Below the pieces are notes generated by a model, which ran no database searches, was not told where the DNA came from, and was given only the letters and a program-made list of their open reading frames with translations. The translations under genes and the position numbers were made by a program. 64,000 nt of DNA from Corythucha ciliata. Taxonomy: Eukaryota > Arthropoda > Insecta > Hemiptera > Tingidae. The number at the start of each line of letters is the position of its first letter. Position 1 is the stretch's first letter. This document shows, in pieces, positions 35,110-47,242 of the stretch. Location of the stretch: contig CM075941.1 of the NCBI GenBank assembly GCA_038030265.1, positions 11,036,001 to 11,100,000 of the forward strand, written 5' to 3'.

Positions 35110-36259
35110 CTCTAAATTGCGTGGGCAGTTGCCCTCCACTAGACTCCAAATCGAAGACGTACTGGGGCAGCTGCCCACACTTTGAAATACCATCAAAGAG
35201 TAAAACTCATTCAGGGTCGCCTCCGATTTCGCGGGGTTCTTTGATTCAAACAAATTTCAACAGATTTTTCTCGAAAAAAAAATATCTATGTATAATACAT
35301 ATATATATTTTGCGGTCTAGCTCACTAAGAAACCAATTTCTCGGATTTCGCTTCCTAAAATCAAATTCAGTTGATTTTTCTCGCCAAAAAGACATTTTCA
35401 TTGGTCTGCCTCCCTAGAAAATCCTTTCCCGGATTTCACCCACTAAAAAAACAAACAATTTTGCCAATATTTTTAGCTTTAATTTATAAAAATTTAAAAC
35501 CCTTCGGAAATATTTTTTTTTCATTAACAAAAGTTGGCATATTTGAAATCCCGCCAAAACGAACATTTTCCGCTACGTAATATCCGTTGTATTCTCTGTC
35601 CTTTTCATGTCTCTAAATAGCTCATCTGTTTATCCTCCATTATTTTATTATTGGAGAGCTCTAGTAGAAAATAAGGCAAAGAAACACAACAAACCGCTCT
35701 CCAACAGCAACGTTACAGGCGGATTTTTTTCGGAAGGCGCATATGACACAAACATGCTAGCTGGCGTGTTTGAAATGACCTAAAACTTCAAAAATTGCGT
35801 ATTTATTAACTGTTGGGTTGTTCTACGAACGGATCACGATTTATGCTCTATTTTAGCATAAATAAACCTTAAAAAATAAATTTATGAATAAGTTCTGACC
35901 CATGAAACTTCCTCATTTCGCAAATTTTGCGCACTAAAAACCCATTTTTGCAAGTCTGACTCACAAAAAAAAAAAAAAAAAAAATTCTCTGATTTTACCC
36001 CACAAAAACCACTTCTCGGACTTTTGTCGCTAAAAGCCCATTTTCGTTGTTCTGGCTCACTGAAAACCCAATGTCGCGGTTGTTAAGTTGCTGAAAAAAC
36101 GAATTTTGCGGCTGTTTGTTTCTTGGAAAATTAATTTTTCGGGGTTGGCTAATTTAAAACCAAATTTCTTGTATTTTCATTACCAAAAAAAAAAATTTTT
36201 TTTTTTTTTTTCACATGTCTGGCTCACAAAAAAAATGAAATATCTCGGATTTTCACTTG
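35110..36259. repeat. GGGCAGTTGCCC module followed by R2 array
   Basis: 35110-35200 contains GGGCAGTTGCCCTCC and GGGGCAGCTGCCCA, then R2 units continue to 36259. The same module-then-R2 order occurs at 39535-39870 inside a defined hAT-like element, so this is probably a second, damaged copy of that element. T- and A-runs occur at about 35961-35983 and 36185-36211. Confidence 0.65.
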
Positions 36260-37738
36260 TAGTCCAGTGAAACGGTAGTTCCACGTGGATCAAAATCTCG
36301 TCTTTGATTTTTTCACTTTATTCTATGTTTTTTGGGGTGAGGAACACGAATCTGAAGAGATCCAACAAAAATTCCTTGTGCGTTTTGAGAAAATCGCGGA
36401 AAACTGCTCATTTTTGGCACTTTTTTTAGATTTTTGCTTATAACTCCTTAATGACGCATTCTACGGATAATGTTACCCTCTCATTTTTTGAAAAGCATTG
36501 AATTCTGCGTCGAATCGTTCTTTCTTTTGTCACAAGTGACCCAGCCGTTTCACAGGTATTGATTTTTTTTTTGTAAATGGTCAATTTAGCCACTTTTGGT
36601 AAAATTAATAAAAATTATTAAGACAGCGGCAACTTAAAAGCCTACAGGACTAAAACCTACAGGAAAAATCAGTGGTATCACTTGTAATGCAAAAAACGCG
36701 AAAAAAAGGCGGCCCAAAAACACGTTTTTCTGAACATTTTTGCCAGTAGCTCGGGAACTAGTAGTCCAATTTTTTTCTATGAAAAACGATATGAAAGCTG
36801 ATTGAATTTTCTATCAGACCTATTATATGAAATTTGATTTGAAGATTAACATAAGACAGGGCCATAACGTCAAACAATTTGAAATTTGTTGCATAAAAAC
36901 GTTTTTTGCCACATTTCGGCCTATAACTCAAAAACTAGCCATCCGATTAAACTTTAAAGAAACCCATCTGAAAGCTCGTTAAATTTCCTACAAGGAGTCA
37001 TGTATGGTGTTTTTATAAAGACCCAATAAGTGGCAATAAAGCGCAGTGGGAAATTCGCAAAATGAGTAATTTTCCAATAACTCCTTTCTTCAGCTGAACG
37101 TTTTTGCCAATAACTATCGAACGAAGCCTTCGATGAACACTGCACTATTTTTCAGTGAAATCTGGTGAAATTTACAGTCAGAAACCATATTTGCCAAATT
37201 TGTCAAGGCCCGGAAAATATTCTGTACAGGGCGATGAAAATAGGTTTTGTTTTAAAAAAAAAAGTGGCTATGCCCACCAAATTTGTCCACAAATATTAAA
37301 ACTCAACATATCACCAGTATTATAGGTAGCGTCAGAGATTACATCACTCAACTATGAAGTTGAACTACTTTTATTTTTTTCACACAATTGCGCCAAAAGC
37401 GACTAAAAGTGACCATTTTTAAAAAAGCAATACCGGCGAAACGGCTGGGTCAATTGTGACAAAAGAAAAAATGATTCGACGCAGAACTTGATGCTCTTCA
37501 AAAAAGAACAGGGTACAATTTTCCGTAGAATGCGTCATTGAGGAGTTGCAAGCGAAAAACTAAAAAAAGTGCCAAAAATTATCAGTTTTTCGCGATTTTC
37601 TTAAAACGCACAAGGAAATTTTGTTGGATCTCTTCAGATTCGTGTTCCTCACCCCAAAAAACACAGAAAAAAGTGAACAAATCAAAGACGAGATTTTTGT
37701 CCACGTATGGTGTTTTTTTATACGATTTGACTGGACTA
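36260..37738. mobile_element. 1.48 kb element with ~340 bp inverted arms
   Basis: Begins TAGTCCAGT and ends ACTGGACTA. Long arms (about 36260-36610 and 37385-37738) pair as inverted repeats, with landmarks CGAATCTGAAGAGATCCAAC, TGACGCATTCTACGGA and GACCCAGCCGTTTC. The roughly 770 bp centre has no coding frame. The TA at each end could be a TA target duplication, as in Tc1/mariner-like elements. It splits an R2 array (35210-36259 and 37739 onward). Confidence 0.8.
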
Positions 37739-38177
37739 TTGCTTTAACCCGAAAATGTCACGGAAATTGTATGAAATCCCAATTTCGCGGGGATATAAGT
37801 CATTCAAAACCACAATTACGTTGGTTTTAGCACACGAATGAAAATATCTTCACGATTCTGCCTTATTGAAACGCATACCTCACGGGATTTACTCGCTATG
37901 GAACCAATTTTGGGGGCCCTGGATCACTAAAAACGAATTTCGCGGTGCATTCTCGCTGAAAGAACTGAAACCCCAATTTCGCGGGTTTTGGGCTGGCGGA
38001 AAACCACATTTCGTGGGGGATACTCATTGAAATGATCCGTTTCACATATGTATTTGGCTCACTGAAAAACTATTTATATTTATTTAGATATAAGCACGCA
38101 GTAGGCATTCGAATGCATCTGAATTGTTCTCAAGTGTGAAGCTGCACACCCTTAGATCAAAGCTGGACACGCCACTG
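37739..38177. repeat. R2 array ending in a hAT-like right terminus
   Basis: R2 units run to about 38080. The sequence then ends GGACACGCCACTG at 38177, whose complement CAGTGGCGTGTCC matches the hAT-like end type seen here. The following 8-mer CCAAGAAT was not found before any left end in the window. Confidence 0.6.
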
Positions 38178-38640
38178 CCAAGAATTAGCATTTTTTCCCC
38201 AATTCGCTTTCTCAAATTTATTCGCGAATTAGCGTTTTTCACGCATTTTAGTCGCATGACTAAAATTAAAATAAATTAGTTAAACTTATTAAACTACATT
38301 TTAGCACGCGATTTTAGCCACGAATTAGCAATTTCTTTCGGTTTAGCCATGAATTAGCACTTAATTTTACTCCAAGTGCGTTTTTAGCCGCGAAGTTGCT
38401 CCAGGACACAGTGAATTTCCTATTTTTCCATTTTATAGCTATGATTGAGCGCTACGCCTGAATTTTATCCGCGAATTAGTGTTTTTTCAATTTTATCGGC
38501 GAATTCATATATAGCTGAATTTTAGCCACGAATCAGCGCATTTTTACAGGGAAGGGCCCACGTTCTCAATTTTAGTCACCAACTAGCGCTTTTTCTCAAT
38601 TTTAACAATCAGGGTTTATCACAATTTTGACCGCAAATTA
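38178..38640. repeat. R3 minisatellite array
   Basis: Forward R3 units (TTTTAGCCACGAATTAGC and variants) directly after the hAT-like right end at 38177. That element was therefore probably inserted into an R3 array. Confidence 0.75.
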
Positions 38641-39496
38641 GGTATCAGCCCCTCGCGCCTTCATCGTTGCTTTACTGGCTCCGAATCAAAAACAAAAAAA
38701 AACCCTAGCAACCCGTCGTACGTGAGCGGGAATCGCGCGATTTCAGCGATTTTATCGTTTTTAGCGGAAAACACAGAGTTGTGTTGTTATATTTTTGTGC
38801 CTTATCGATGAAAATCGTGCACCCGCTGCAAACACTGAACCCACTCTAAACGCTAAAACCGTGCGGATCCCGCCCCACACGTGGGACACGGGATAAAACG
38901 TTTGGGGCCACAAAAAAAAAAAAATGTATCCATGGTTCGATCAATACGTTGGTCGCTTATCGATAAAAGATGAAGATGATTTTCCCATAAATTGGGAAAA
39001 AAAGTCAGAAGGATCAGAGGCCCCCATTGTCGCGGGGCCCGTCGGGTTCCCCCACCCAAAGCCGGCGCTGGAAGTCACCTCACATCAGTAAATCAGTTGA
39101 AGTTGCAGTCCACGACCTCAAAATCTGATCTACACGTACGCGACCTAGCCTTATAAGAGTATTCGTTTCAAAATTCTACTTTACGGCCATAAAACCTGAC
39201 ATTTACGCCATCTCATTGTTTACTTGTTTGATCATAATATAGTAGCACTATGGTCCCAGAAATTGTCAGGTCGACGGGGGAACTCTCGAGAGATCGTTGA
39301 CCCGCAAATAATTGAAACCCACAAAACTGACTATAGCCCGTCATCCACTTTGACCCCTGAAATGGGTCATTTGAGCGGAGGAGGTAGAAAAGTTGTTCCG
39401 AAATTTGATTTTTCTGGAAAGGGGAGGAGGATCCACCCCTCCATTCTAGTTTTATCCAAAAATGTAATTAGCTGCATATTTATCAGTAAAATGACA
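38641..39496. other. No gene recognised
   Basis: About 860 bp without recognised exons or tandem structure. It includes an A-run near 38911-38923, and its right end is the target flank of the next element. Confidence 0.45.
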
Positions 39497-39504
39497 ATTT
39501 AGTA

Positions 39505-41394
39505 CATGGGCGTAGCCAGCGGGGGGCAGGGGTGGGCAGTTGCCCTCCCCTAGAATCAAAAACGCAGTTTTCGTGGGGCAGCTGCCCACCCCCAAAATTC
39601 AAAAAATATTTTCCCTGACCTGGCTAACAAAAACACAAATTTATTATATTTCGCTCCGTAAAACCAATTTTGCTGATTTTTCTCACTTAAAAAAAACAAC
39701 ACATTTTCGCACATCGGCTTCACCAAAAATCAAAAATTCGCGGATGTTTGTTGCTGACAAACCGATTTCGAGGGTCGGCTTAACATGGAAACCGATTTTG
39801 CTGATTTTTCGAACTAAAATCCCGTTTTCGCAAGGTTCGACGCGCAATTTCGTGTGTTTGGGTTAGCTCAAATCGTGTTTAGCCCGCTGTGCCATACAGA
39901 CTTATGGTGGGAGAGAAACTGCCAGCTCTGTTTACCGTCTCAGGTCTAAAATTTAGAGTTTAGCTCCAAAAGTATCACTATCCCGGGGGGGGGGGGCAGG
40001 AGAGAAGTTTCAATTTTTCGACATTAAATCCGAAATAGAAGGCTACAAACGACAGGTTTCCAGCAGATACTTATTTTTTGAAGGATAGTGGCCGTTTCTG
40101 TGCAAATTTAGTCTCTGATGACTGTGAATTGACGCGATTCTAACCTCCAGATCCTGTTAGAAGTCTGCAAAAAGGCAATGGTTCATCTGTTATTTTAGCC
40201 AGTGAATCTGCCCACAGGCGTGGTGGATCCAGTTTTTCCTCAAGAGGATTTGCACAGAATCTCCCCCCCCCCCATGCAACTCGTCAATGAGCACTATTTG
40301 TAGCGTCGAATTGACGTTTTTCTTTAATTTTAGGTGAAACTGAGTGCTTGTTCTCAATTCTATCTCGAACTATAGCCTATTTTCTTCATTTTAACCTTAA
40401 AAAGGTCTCAAAAAACCGTGAAATAACGCTCTAATTACGGCCAGCACTGGGCATCGCCTATAAACCGCGAATAGGTGCGTTCTGTCAATTTCAGCCGCAA
40501 AAGAACAGTTTTTCCTCAATGTAACCTGTGGATGAACGCAATTTCTCAATTTTAGCCACGACAGTTACACTATAATCAACAAAAAACGGTGACAATTTTG
40601 CCAATTCATTTTCCCTCAATTTCAGCCGCAAATTCGTGCTTTAATTTCAATTCTGCCTTGAGCAATTCCCCCCTTCAAATTTCAGCAGTGAAAAGGTCCA
40701 CATAATACTCATGTAACGAATTTCATTAATTTTGATCCGGGCGTTGCATCGCGAACCTTAATAAAATAGGTGTTTTCCTCAATGTGCCTTAATTTTAGCC
40801 GAAAATAAGAACTTTTTTAAAAATGTGTGCGCTAAGTCGCCCTCTTTCTCGATTGTACCCGCAAACTTGCTATATAAATGTATAAAAACAGTCAATTATC
40901 ACTTTTTCGCAATGTTCACCGAGATGTTGGTTTGAGAAACAACGAACTGGTGCCTTCTCTCAATTTTACCTGCGTGAATGAGCTCCATTTCTCAATTTTA
41001 GCCGTGAATTGGCGTTTTACCTCAATTTTAGCCGCAAATGAGCGATTTTTCTCAATTCTACATTGAACGCGCAATTTATTTTGTCCATTTTAGCCGTGAA
41101 AAGAGCACTGTAAACCGTGAATTAGCGCATTTTCTTAATTTCGGCCCGGACTTTGGATCGCGAAACCGCAAATTGGCGTGTTTTCCCAATTTCAACCGCG
41201 AATATTGAGCAGATTTATTTCTCAAGTTTAACGTGAATCAGCGCTATTTCTCAATTATAGCTCAGTACTAGCCGGAAAATGTCCTTTCCATGGATTTCAT
41301 CCGCGAACGAGCATGCGCCCCCCCCCCTCCAAACTCTGAATCCGTGTGCCTGGCTGGCTGCCCACCCCTTGATCATGGGCTGGCTACGCCCCTG
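39505..41394. mobile_element. Complete non-autonomous hAT-like element with R2 and R3 arrays
   Basis: A perfect 8-bp duplication ATTTAGTA (39497-39504 and 41395-41402) flanks an 1890 bp element. The left end is CATGGGCGTAGCCAGC; the right end, complemented, is CAGGGGCGTAGCCAGC, a 15 of 16 match. Inside, in order: a GGGCAGTTGCCC module, R2 units (39600-39870), unique sequence with G/C runs, and an R3 array (40290-41300). No transposase. Confidence 0.88.
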
Positions 41395-41402
41395 ATTTAG
41401 TA

Positions 41403-41884
41403 TACAAATTCGTAACTCCGTCACCAACGGTGATTTCGTTATTTTGTGGAGGGGGACGAAGTAACTATGGTCACCTAACTTGGCCAATGAGTCCAGCACG
41501 TAGACCAGAAATTCAAGTTTATTGGTCATTAGAATTTGAAGAACCATTGAAAATTACCATTGGCGGTAATATGAATTTTGGAACGGAATTTCCAGATATC
41601 GCAGTGGAATGTATGGTGTGGAGGAGCGATGCGTTGTTTCCCCTACCTTGATCTTAAAAATCGCACACTACCCTCAACAGACAATGAACTTTAGAAATTC
41701 ATTCCAAAATGCGGGTTTAAACCCTATTTGTCGGCCTAATATATGTATATATATATTCATCATTTGGTTCCGCAACAGCCCGTGTCGTTTGCAATGATAA
41801 GCCCACAATAAATCTAAAGGTAACAATCCCTCTGCCAAATGCATTGCATTTTAGACTGAGCAGCTTGACATTTGGTCCCGTAGC
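41403..41884. other. No gene recognised
   Basis: The right flank of the previous element, with unassigned sequence to the short transposon at 41885. No convincing exon on either strand. Confidence 0.4.
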
Positions 41885-42040
41885 TAGGGTGACTGGGTGA
41901 CCAGATGTAAAAGTGGTTTCCGAGGACGACTGGCACGAAAAAGTAGGACGCTAGCGACGGGAAGTAGGACAAAAAAGTAGGACGTATTAAAATCAAGTTA
42001 AAACCAAATCGTTGATCAATTAGATGTTAAAATTGTTTTG
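41885..42040 (-). mobile_element. Short DNA transposon end, GGTGACCAGATG family, copy 2
   Basis: TAGGGTGACTGGGTGACCAGATG-type end followed by TAGGACG units and a TCGTTGATCAATTAGATG segment. It is the reverse complement of copies at 16556-16705 and 51830-51960. Confidence 0.6.
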
Positions 42041-42080
42041 GGTGTCGAAACTCGTTTATGTGATAGTGATTTAACATCTT

Positions 42081-42372
42081 CAGTGGCGTAACAAAGTGAA
42101 TGGGGTGAACTCCCTCATTCTACGAAATTGGGTAGAAATAAAACTTCATGACCAAGTTTGCTAAGATGCGAACTATAACGTGCATTTCTGCACATGCTCG
42201 TGTAGCTTAGACAGCTCAAATTTAGATGTTTATGACAATTTTTTATCAATTTTAGTCGTAATTTCACGCTTTTCCGTGAATTTAGCCGCAAATTAGAGCT
42301 TTTTCTCAATTTTGGTCACGGAATTAAATAGATAAACAACGGATTTTAACACGATGACTGCCTTTTTGTTTA
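42081..42372. repeat. hAT-like terminus plus R3 units
   Basis: CAGTGGCGTAACAAAGTG begins at 42081, and R3 units run from about 42240 to the foldback element. The R3 array resumes at 45969, so the foldback inserted into it. Confidence 0.6.
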
Positions 42373-42383
42373 TTTGAAACAGG

Positions 42384-45300
42384 TGCACGTGAACCTGGCG
42401 GCACACATATCACTAAACATGACGAAAATGGCGCCATTCGTTTGTTTACGTTTGTTTAGCCAAAATTTTCGTTTGTTTAGCCCTGCAAAATACAATTTTT
42501 TAAAAACAAAATGTGTGCCGCCAACTTCACGCAACGGCACACATGACCCCAATCGTTTGTTTCGCTACATATTCAGACACAACTTCGTTTGTTTACGTTT
42601 GTTTAGCCCAAATTTTCGTTTGTTTAGCCCTGCAACATACAATTTTTAGAAAACCAAATTGTGTGCCGCCAACTTCACGCAACGGCACACATGACCCCGA
42701 TCGTTTGTTTCGTTACATATTCGGACTGAACATCGTTTGTTTACGTTTGTTTAGCTCAAATTTTCGTTTGTTTAGCCCAGCAAAACATGTATTTATTAGA
42801 AAATACATCATGTGTGCCGCCAACATCACACAACGGCACACATGACCTCAATCGTTTGTTTCGCTACATATTCGGACAGAACTTCATTTGTTTACGTTTG
42901 TTTAGCCCAAATTTACGTTTGTTCAGCCCAAATTTTCGTTTGTTTAGCCCAGCAAAACATGTAGGTATTTATAAGAAAATACATCATGTGTGCCGCCAAC
43001 TTCACGCAACGGCACACATGACCCCAATCGTTTGTTTCGCTACATATTCAGACACAACTTCGTTTGTTTACGTTTGTTTAGCCCAAATTTTCGTTTGTTT
43101 AGCCCTGCAACATACAATTTTTAGAAAACCAAATTGTGTGCCGCCAACTTCACGCAACGGCACACATGACCCCGATCGTTTGTTTCGTTACATATTCGGA
43201 CTGAACATCGTTTGTTTACGTTTGTTTAGCTCAAATTTTCGTTTGTTTAGCCCAGCAAAACATGTATTTATAAGAAAATACATCATGTGTGCCGCCAACA
43301 TCACACAACGGCACACATGACCTCAATCGTTTGTTTCGCTACATATTCGGACAGAACTTCATTTGTTTACGTTTGTTTAGCCCAAATTTACGTTTGTTCA
43401 GCCCAAATTTTCGTTTGTTTAGCCCAGCAAAACATGTAGGTATTTATAAGAAAATACATCATGTGTGCCGCCAACTTCACGCAACGGCACACATGACCCC
43501 AATCGTTTGTTTCGCTACATATTCGGACAGAACTTCGTTTGTTTACGTTTGTTTAGCCCAAATTTTCGTTTGTTTAGCCCAGCAAAACATGTAGGTATTT
43601 ATAAGAAAATACATCATGTGTGCCGCCAACTTCACGCAACGGCACACATGACCCCAATCGTTTGTTTCATGACATATTCGGACGGAACATCGTTTGTTTA
43701 CGTTTGTTTAGCCCAGCAAAACATGTATTTATAAGAATATACATCATGTGTGCCGCCAACTTCCCGCAAATTGGCGGCACACATAACGTATTTTCTTATA
43801 AATACATGTTTTGCTGGGCTAAACAAACGAAAATTTGGGCTAAACAAACGTAAACTTGGGCTAAACAAACGTAAACAAACGATGTTCTGTCGGAATATGT
43901 AGGGAAAGAAATTATTGGGATCATGTGTGCCGTTGCGTGAAGTTGGCGGCACACATGATGTAGGTATTTTCTTATAAATACCTACATGTTTTGCTGGGCT
44001 AAACAAACGAAAATTTGGGCTAAACAAACGTAAATAAACGATGTTCTGTCCGAATATGTCATGAAACAAACGATTGGGGTCATGTGTGCCGTTGCGTGAA
44101 GTTGGCGGCACACATGATGTATTTTCTTATAAATACCCAAGGTAAATAGACTAAAGAGGTATGCTCTTAATTTTCAACCAATTATTATTTTTGGTGCCAT
44201 GACGTCATGGGATGACAAATTTTTAAAAAATTAACAGGTGGGACTTTTTCCAATAAAACAAAATTATCTACATTTCGGGGGCCACTTTTTAAATTGGGAG
44301 AACTACGCATTATTGCCTGCAGAACAATGTTCCTGTGAAAAAAGTGATTGCAGGGCCCCTAAGTGTAATGGTTGGAGCAAAGAAAACTGCTGCAGGTGCA
44401 GGGTATCTCAGTTGTGAAACTTTTAGAAATTCTTTTTTAAGATAGAGCTAAGTTCAGCAATTTTCTCGTAAAACAATGAGTTTTCGTGACACTCATCAGC
44501 CACCATTCCAATTAACAATAATATAAGCACCCCGAAACACTTGGCTTCGTATTAAGGGTTCTCGGTGGTGTTTGTACAACAAACCGCACATCGACCAATA
44601 CGCTCGTATGGTGAGGGTGTGAATCTCCCTACTCCATCCTGAGTATGCGGCCAGGGGCCTTAGTATGAACGGTCGGGGAAAAAGCCGCATGCGCGATCCA
44701 AGGACGCCGAATAAGAAATAACAATATCCCGCCAAAGCAATCACGTCTAGCGGCATTTTCGCACGAGTTTGTACTAAGGCCCCAGATGAGGCAAACAAAT
44801 TCCTCGATATCGACAGTGATTGAATTCGGCTAGGTTCGAGGCCGGGATTCTGGTCGAAGGTCACCATTAATACTAAAATACTAAATTACTTCTATTTTTA
44901 TACATGACAGGGAACACTTAAACTTCAGCTTTATTGTCCAACCTATTTGAGAAATGCTCGTGAGCGTGATTGTCCCGTGCAGCAGGAAAGCCCTTCCTTC
45001 CTCCCTCATGAAGTTTACTGGGCGTTTCTCACTGATTCACATAATAAACTCAGACGTCACTGCGCCGAGTGCTGTCTGTACTGAATACACGGTGCTTCAC
45101 GTGGTACATGTCAATTAACTTGGGCCTTAAAACGGTGCATAAGGTATAAGGAACAACTCTGCCAAATTATATCGCTTTTTAAAAAAATTCCAGGCATTTA
45201 TTTTGGCTTTTCATTTATTTTTTGCTTCATCTACAAAGAAATTCCAAGGGAGGAACCGTGGAAGGGAAAGCTTCATATGTGAAGTTTGGTCCCTCATTAT

Positions 45301-45957
45301 TTTTTTTACTCCCGTGACGTCAATTTTGACAAACATTTCCTTAGTTACGAGCATACCTCTGTAAGTCTATTTACCTTGATAAATACCTACATGTTTTGCT
45401 GGGCTAAACAAACGAAAATTTGGGCTAAACAAACGTAAACAAACGATGTTCTGTCCGAATATGTAACGAAACAAACGATTGGGGTCATGTGTGCCGTTGC
45501 GTGAAGTTGGCGGCACACATGTTGTATTTTCTCATAAATACATGTTTTGCTGGGCTAAACAAACGAAAATTTGCGCTAAACAAACGTAAATTTGGGCTAA
45601 ACAAACGTAAACAAATGAAGTTCTGCCCGAATATGTAGCGAAACAAACGATTGAGGTCATGTGTGCCGTTGTGTGATGTTGGCGGCACACAATTTGGTTT
45701 TCAAAAAATTGTATGTTGCAGGGCTAAAAAACGAAAATTTGGGCTAAACAAACGAAGTTGTGTCTGAATATGTAGCGAAACAAACGATTGGGGTCATGTG
45801 TGCCGTTGCGTGAAGTTGGCGGCACACATTTTGTTTTCTAAAAAATTGTATTTTGCAGGGCTAAACAAACGAAAGTTTTGGCTAAACAAACGTAAACAAA
45901 CGAATGGCGCCATTTTCGTCATGTTTAGTGATATGTGTGCCGCCAGGTTCACGTGCA
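42384..45957. mobile_element. Mutator-like foldback element with repeat-built arms
   Basis: An 11-bp perfect duplication TTTGAAACAGG (42373-42383 and 45958-45968) flanks 3574 bp. Terminal inverted repeats start TGCACGTGAACCTGG and are nearly identical over at least 200 bp. The left arm (to about 43766) consists of ~130-176 bp units, each with a CATGTGTGCCG...CGGCACACATG hairpin and TTCGTTTGTTTAGCCC blocks. The right arm is the same in inverse orientation, interrupted by a nested element at 44138-45378. Long open frames over the arms are by-products of the units. An 11-bp TSD and long TIRs fit a non-autonomous Mutator-like element; Galileo-type foldback elements are an alternative. Confidence 0.87.
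44138..45378. mobile_element. Nested DNA transposon with 9-bp TSD
   Basis: ATAAATACC (44129-44137 and 45379-45387) flanks 1241 bp beginning CAAGGTAAATAGACT and ending with its complement AGTCTATTTACCTTG. The ~30 bp ends continue with AGAGGTATGCTC. The target is the TATAAATACCTACATG part of a foldback unit, which the flanks restore. A minus-strand frame at 44867-44496 has no recognised product. A 9-bp TSD again points to a Mutator-like origin. Confidence 0.87.
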
Positions 45958-45968
45958 TTTGAAACAGG

Positions 45969-46760
45969 GAAATTATCTCTATTTTAACCCAAAAAATCAA
46001 CGCTGAATTTCAATTTTTGTCGCAAAGGATTTTTTTCAGAATTTTTGCCGAGAACTATGTACCGCTTTATCTCAATTTTAACCGCGTATCACCGTTTTAA
46101 TCAATTTTTGCCACGAATGAACGTATTTTCTCACTTTTAGCCATGAATTTGCGCCTTGTCTTAATATACAGCCAATAATTTGCCCCCAGTAACCGCGGCT
46201 TTTGGCGTCTTCCCGATTTTGCCAGGCGTTTTTGTCAAGCTAAGCTCCGAATTAGCGAATTTTCTCAAGTTTAGCCGTGGACTTGCCCCAACAACATCAC
46301 ATTAGCGTATTTTCTCAATTTTAACAGTTTAGGCGCCTCAATATAACTTGAATCAGCGATTTTTTTTTTTTTCAACTATTGCATCAAGAAATACCAAATC
46401 AGTTTTTAGTGCGCTTTTTCATAATTTGAACAGTACTTTATGGAATTCAGGCCATGAATTAGTGATTTTTTTTCGTCTTCAGACACTTATGTTATGCCTC
46501 CAGATACCGCGAATTGGCTATTTCTCATTTTAGTGCATTTCATTCAAAAAATGCACTATTTTTTGTTTTCTGAGGGTTAGTTTCTTCCCCCATTTTAGCC
46601 ACGAATGAGCGATTTTTCTCTCTTTTGGTCAAGAATTACAAATTATTGTAAATTTTAGCCGCAAACTTGTGGGTGCGTTAGCGTTTTTTCTACATTTTTA
46701 CCGTAAAAGGGGCACCATAAACCGCGAATTTGCACATTTTTCTCAATTTTAGCCTCGAAT
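45969..46760. repeat. R3 minisatellite array
   Basis: Forward R3 units directly after the foldback element's TSD. This is the continuation of the array at 42240-42372. Confidence 0.75.
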
Positions 46761-47242
46761 GAGCTCATTCATAAGGCACGTTACTGATTATTACTTATTA
46801 GGCGACTTTTTTTTAACGGGACGGAACATATTTTGACGGAATTTTGAGCTTGACTTGACGGGAAAAGCGAAATGTCAGTTGGTACGAGTACACCAATTTT
46901 GGGCTAATAGCACACTATTCACTATTCGATTCAAAGCATTTAGAGGAGCGAAATTAAGTATTAAAAGAATGAAAATCCATGAACGGTGAGTTACTGAAAA
47001 GGCGCGTATTTTATTCATAAAAATGGCAAAAATCGCGTTTGAGCGTTGTTTATAAATTTAAGTCGCCGGTTTATAGACCAATTTGGTAACTCTGGTCTTG
47101 TCACCAAATGACAGGGCATTTTGCCGCGACCATGATTCATTCTTAAGAGTCTGAATTTAGCATTTTACAGCTTTGAGGAAGTTTGAAACTGGCGACATGT
47201 GGGAACCAACCAGAAAATAACAATAGGTAAAATAATTTATTG
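46761..47242. other. MBTPS2 3' flank, nothing recognised
   Basis: About 480 bp downstream of the MBTPS2 stop. No repeat unit or exon was recognised. It should hold the 3' UTR and poly(A) signal of that gene. Confidence 0.4.

Noticed and set aside
42374..44111. Overlapping open frames of 90-180 residues with repeated peptide motifs
   Set aside because: They follow the foldback units in several frames and both strands, with no start context or homology; by-products of the repeats.
44496..44867. Coding gene in the nested transposon
   Set aside because: 123-residue frame without recognised domain or catalytic motifs; probably chance.
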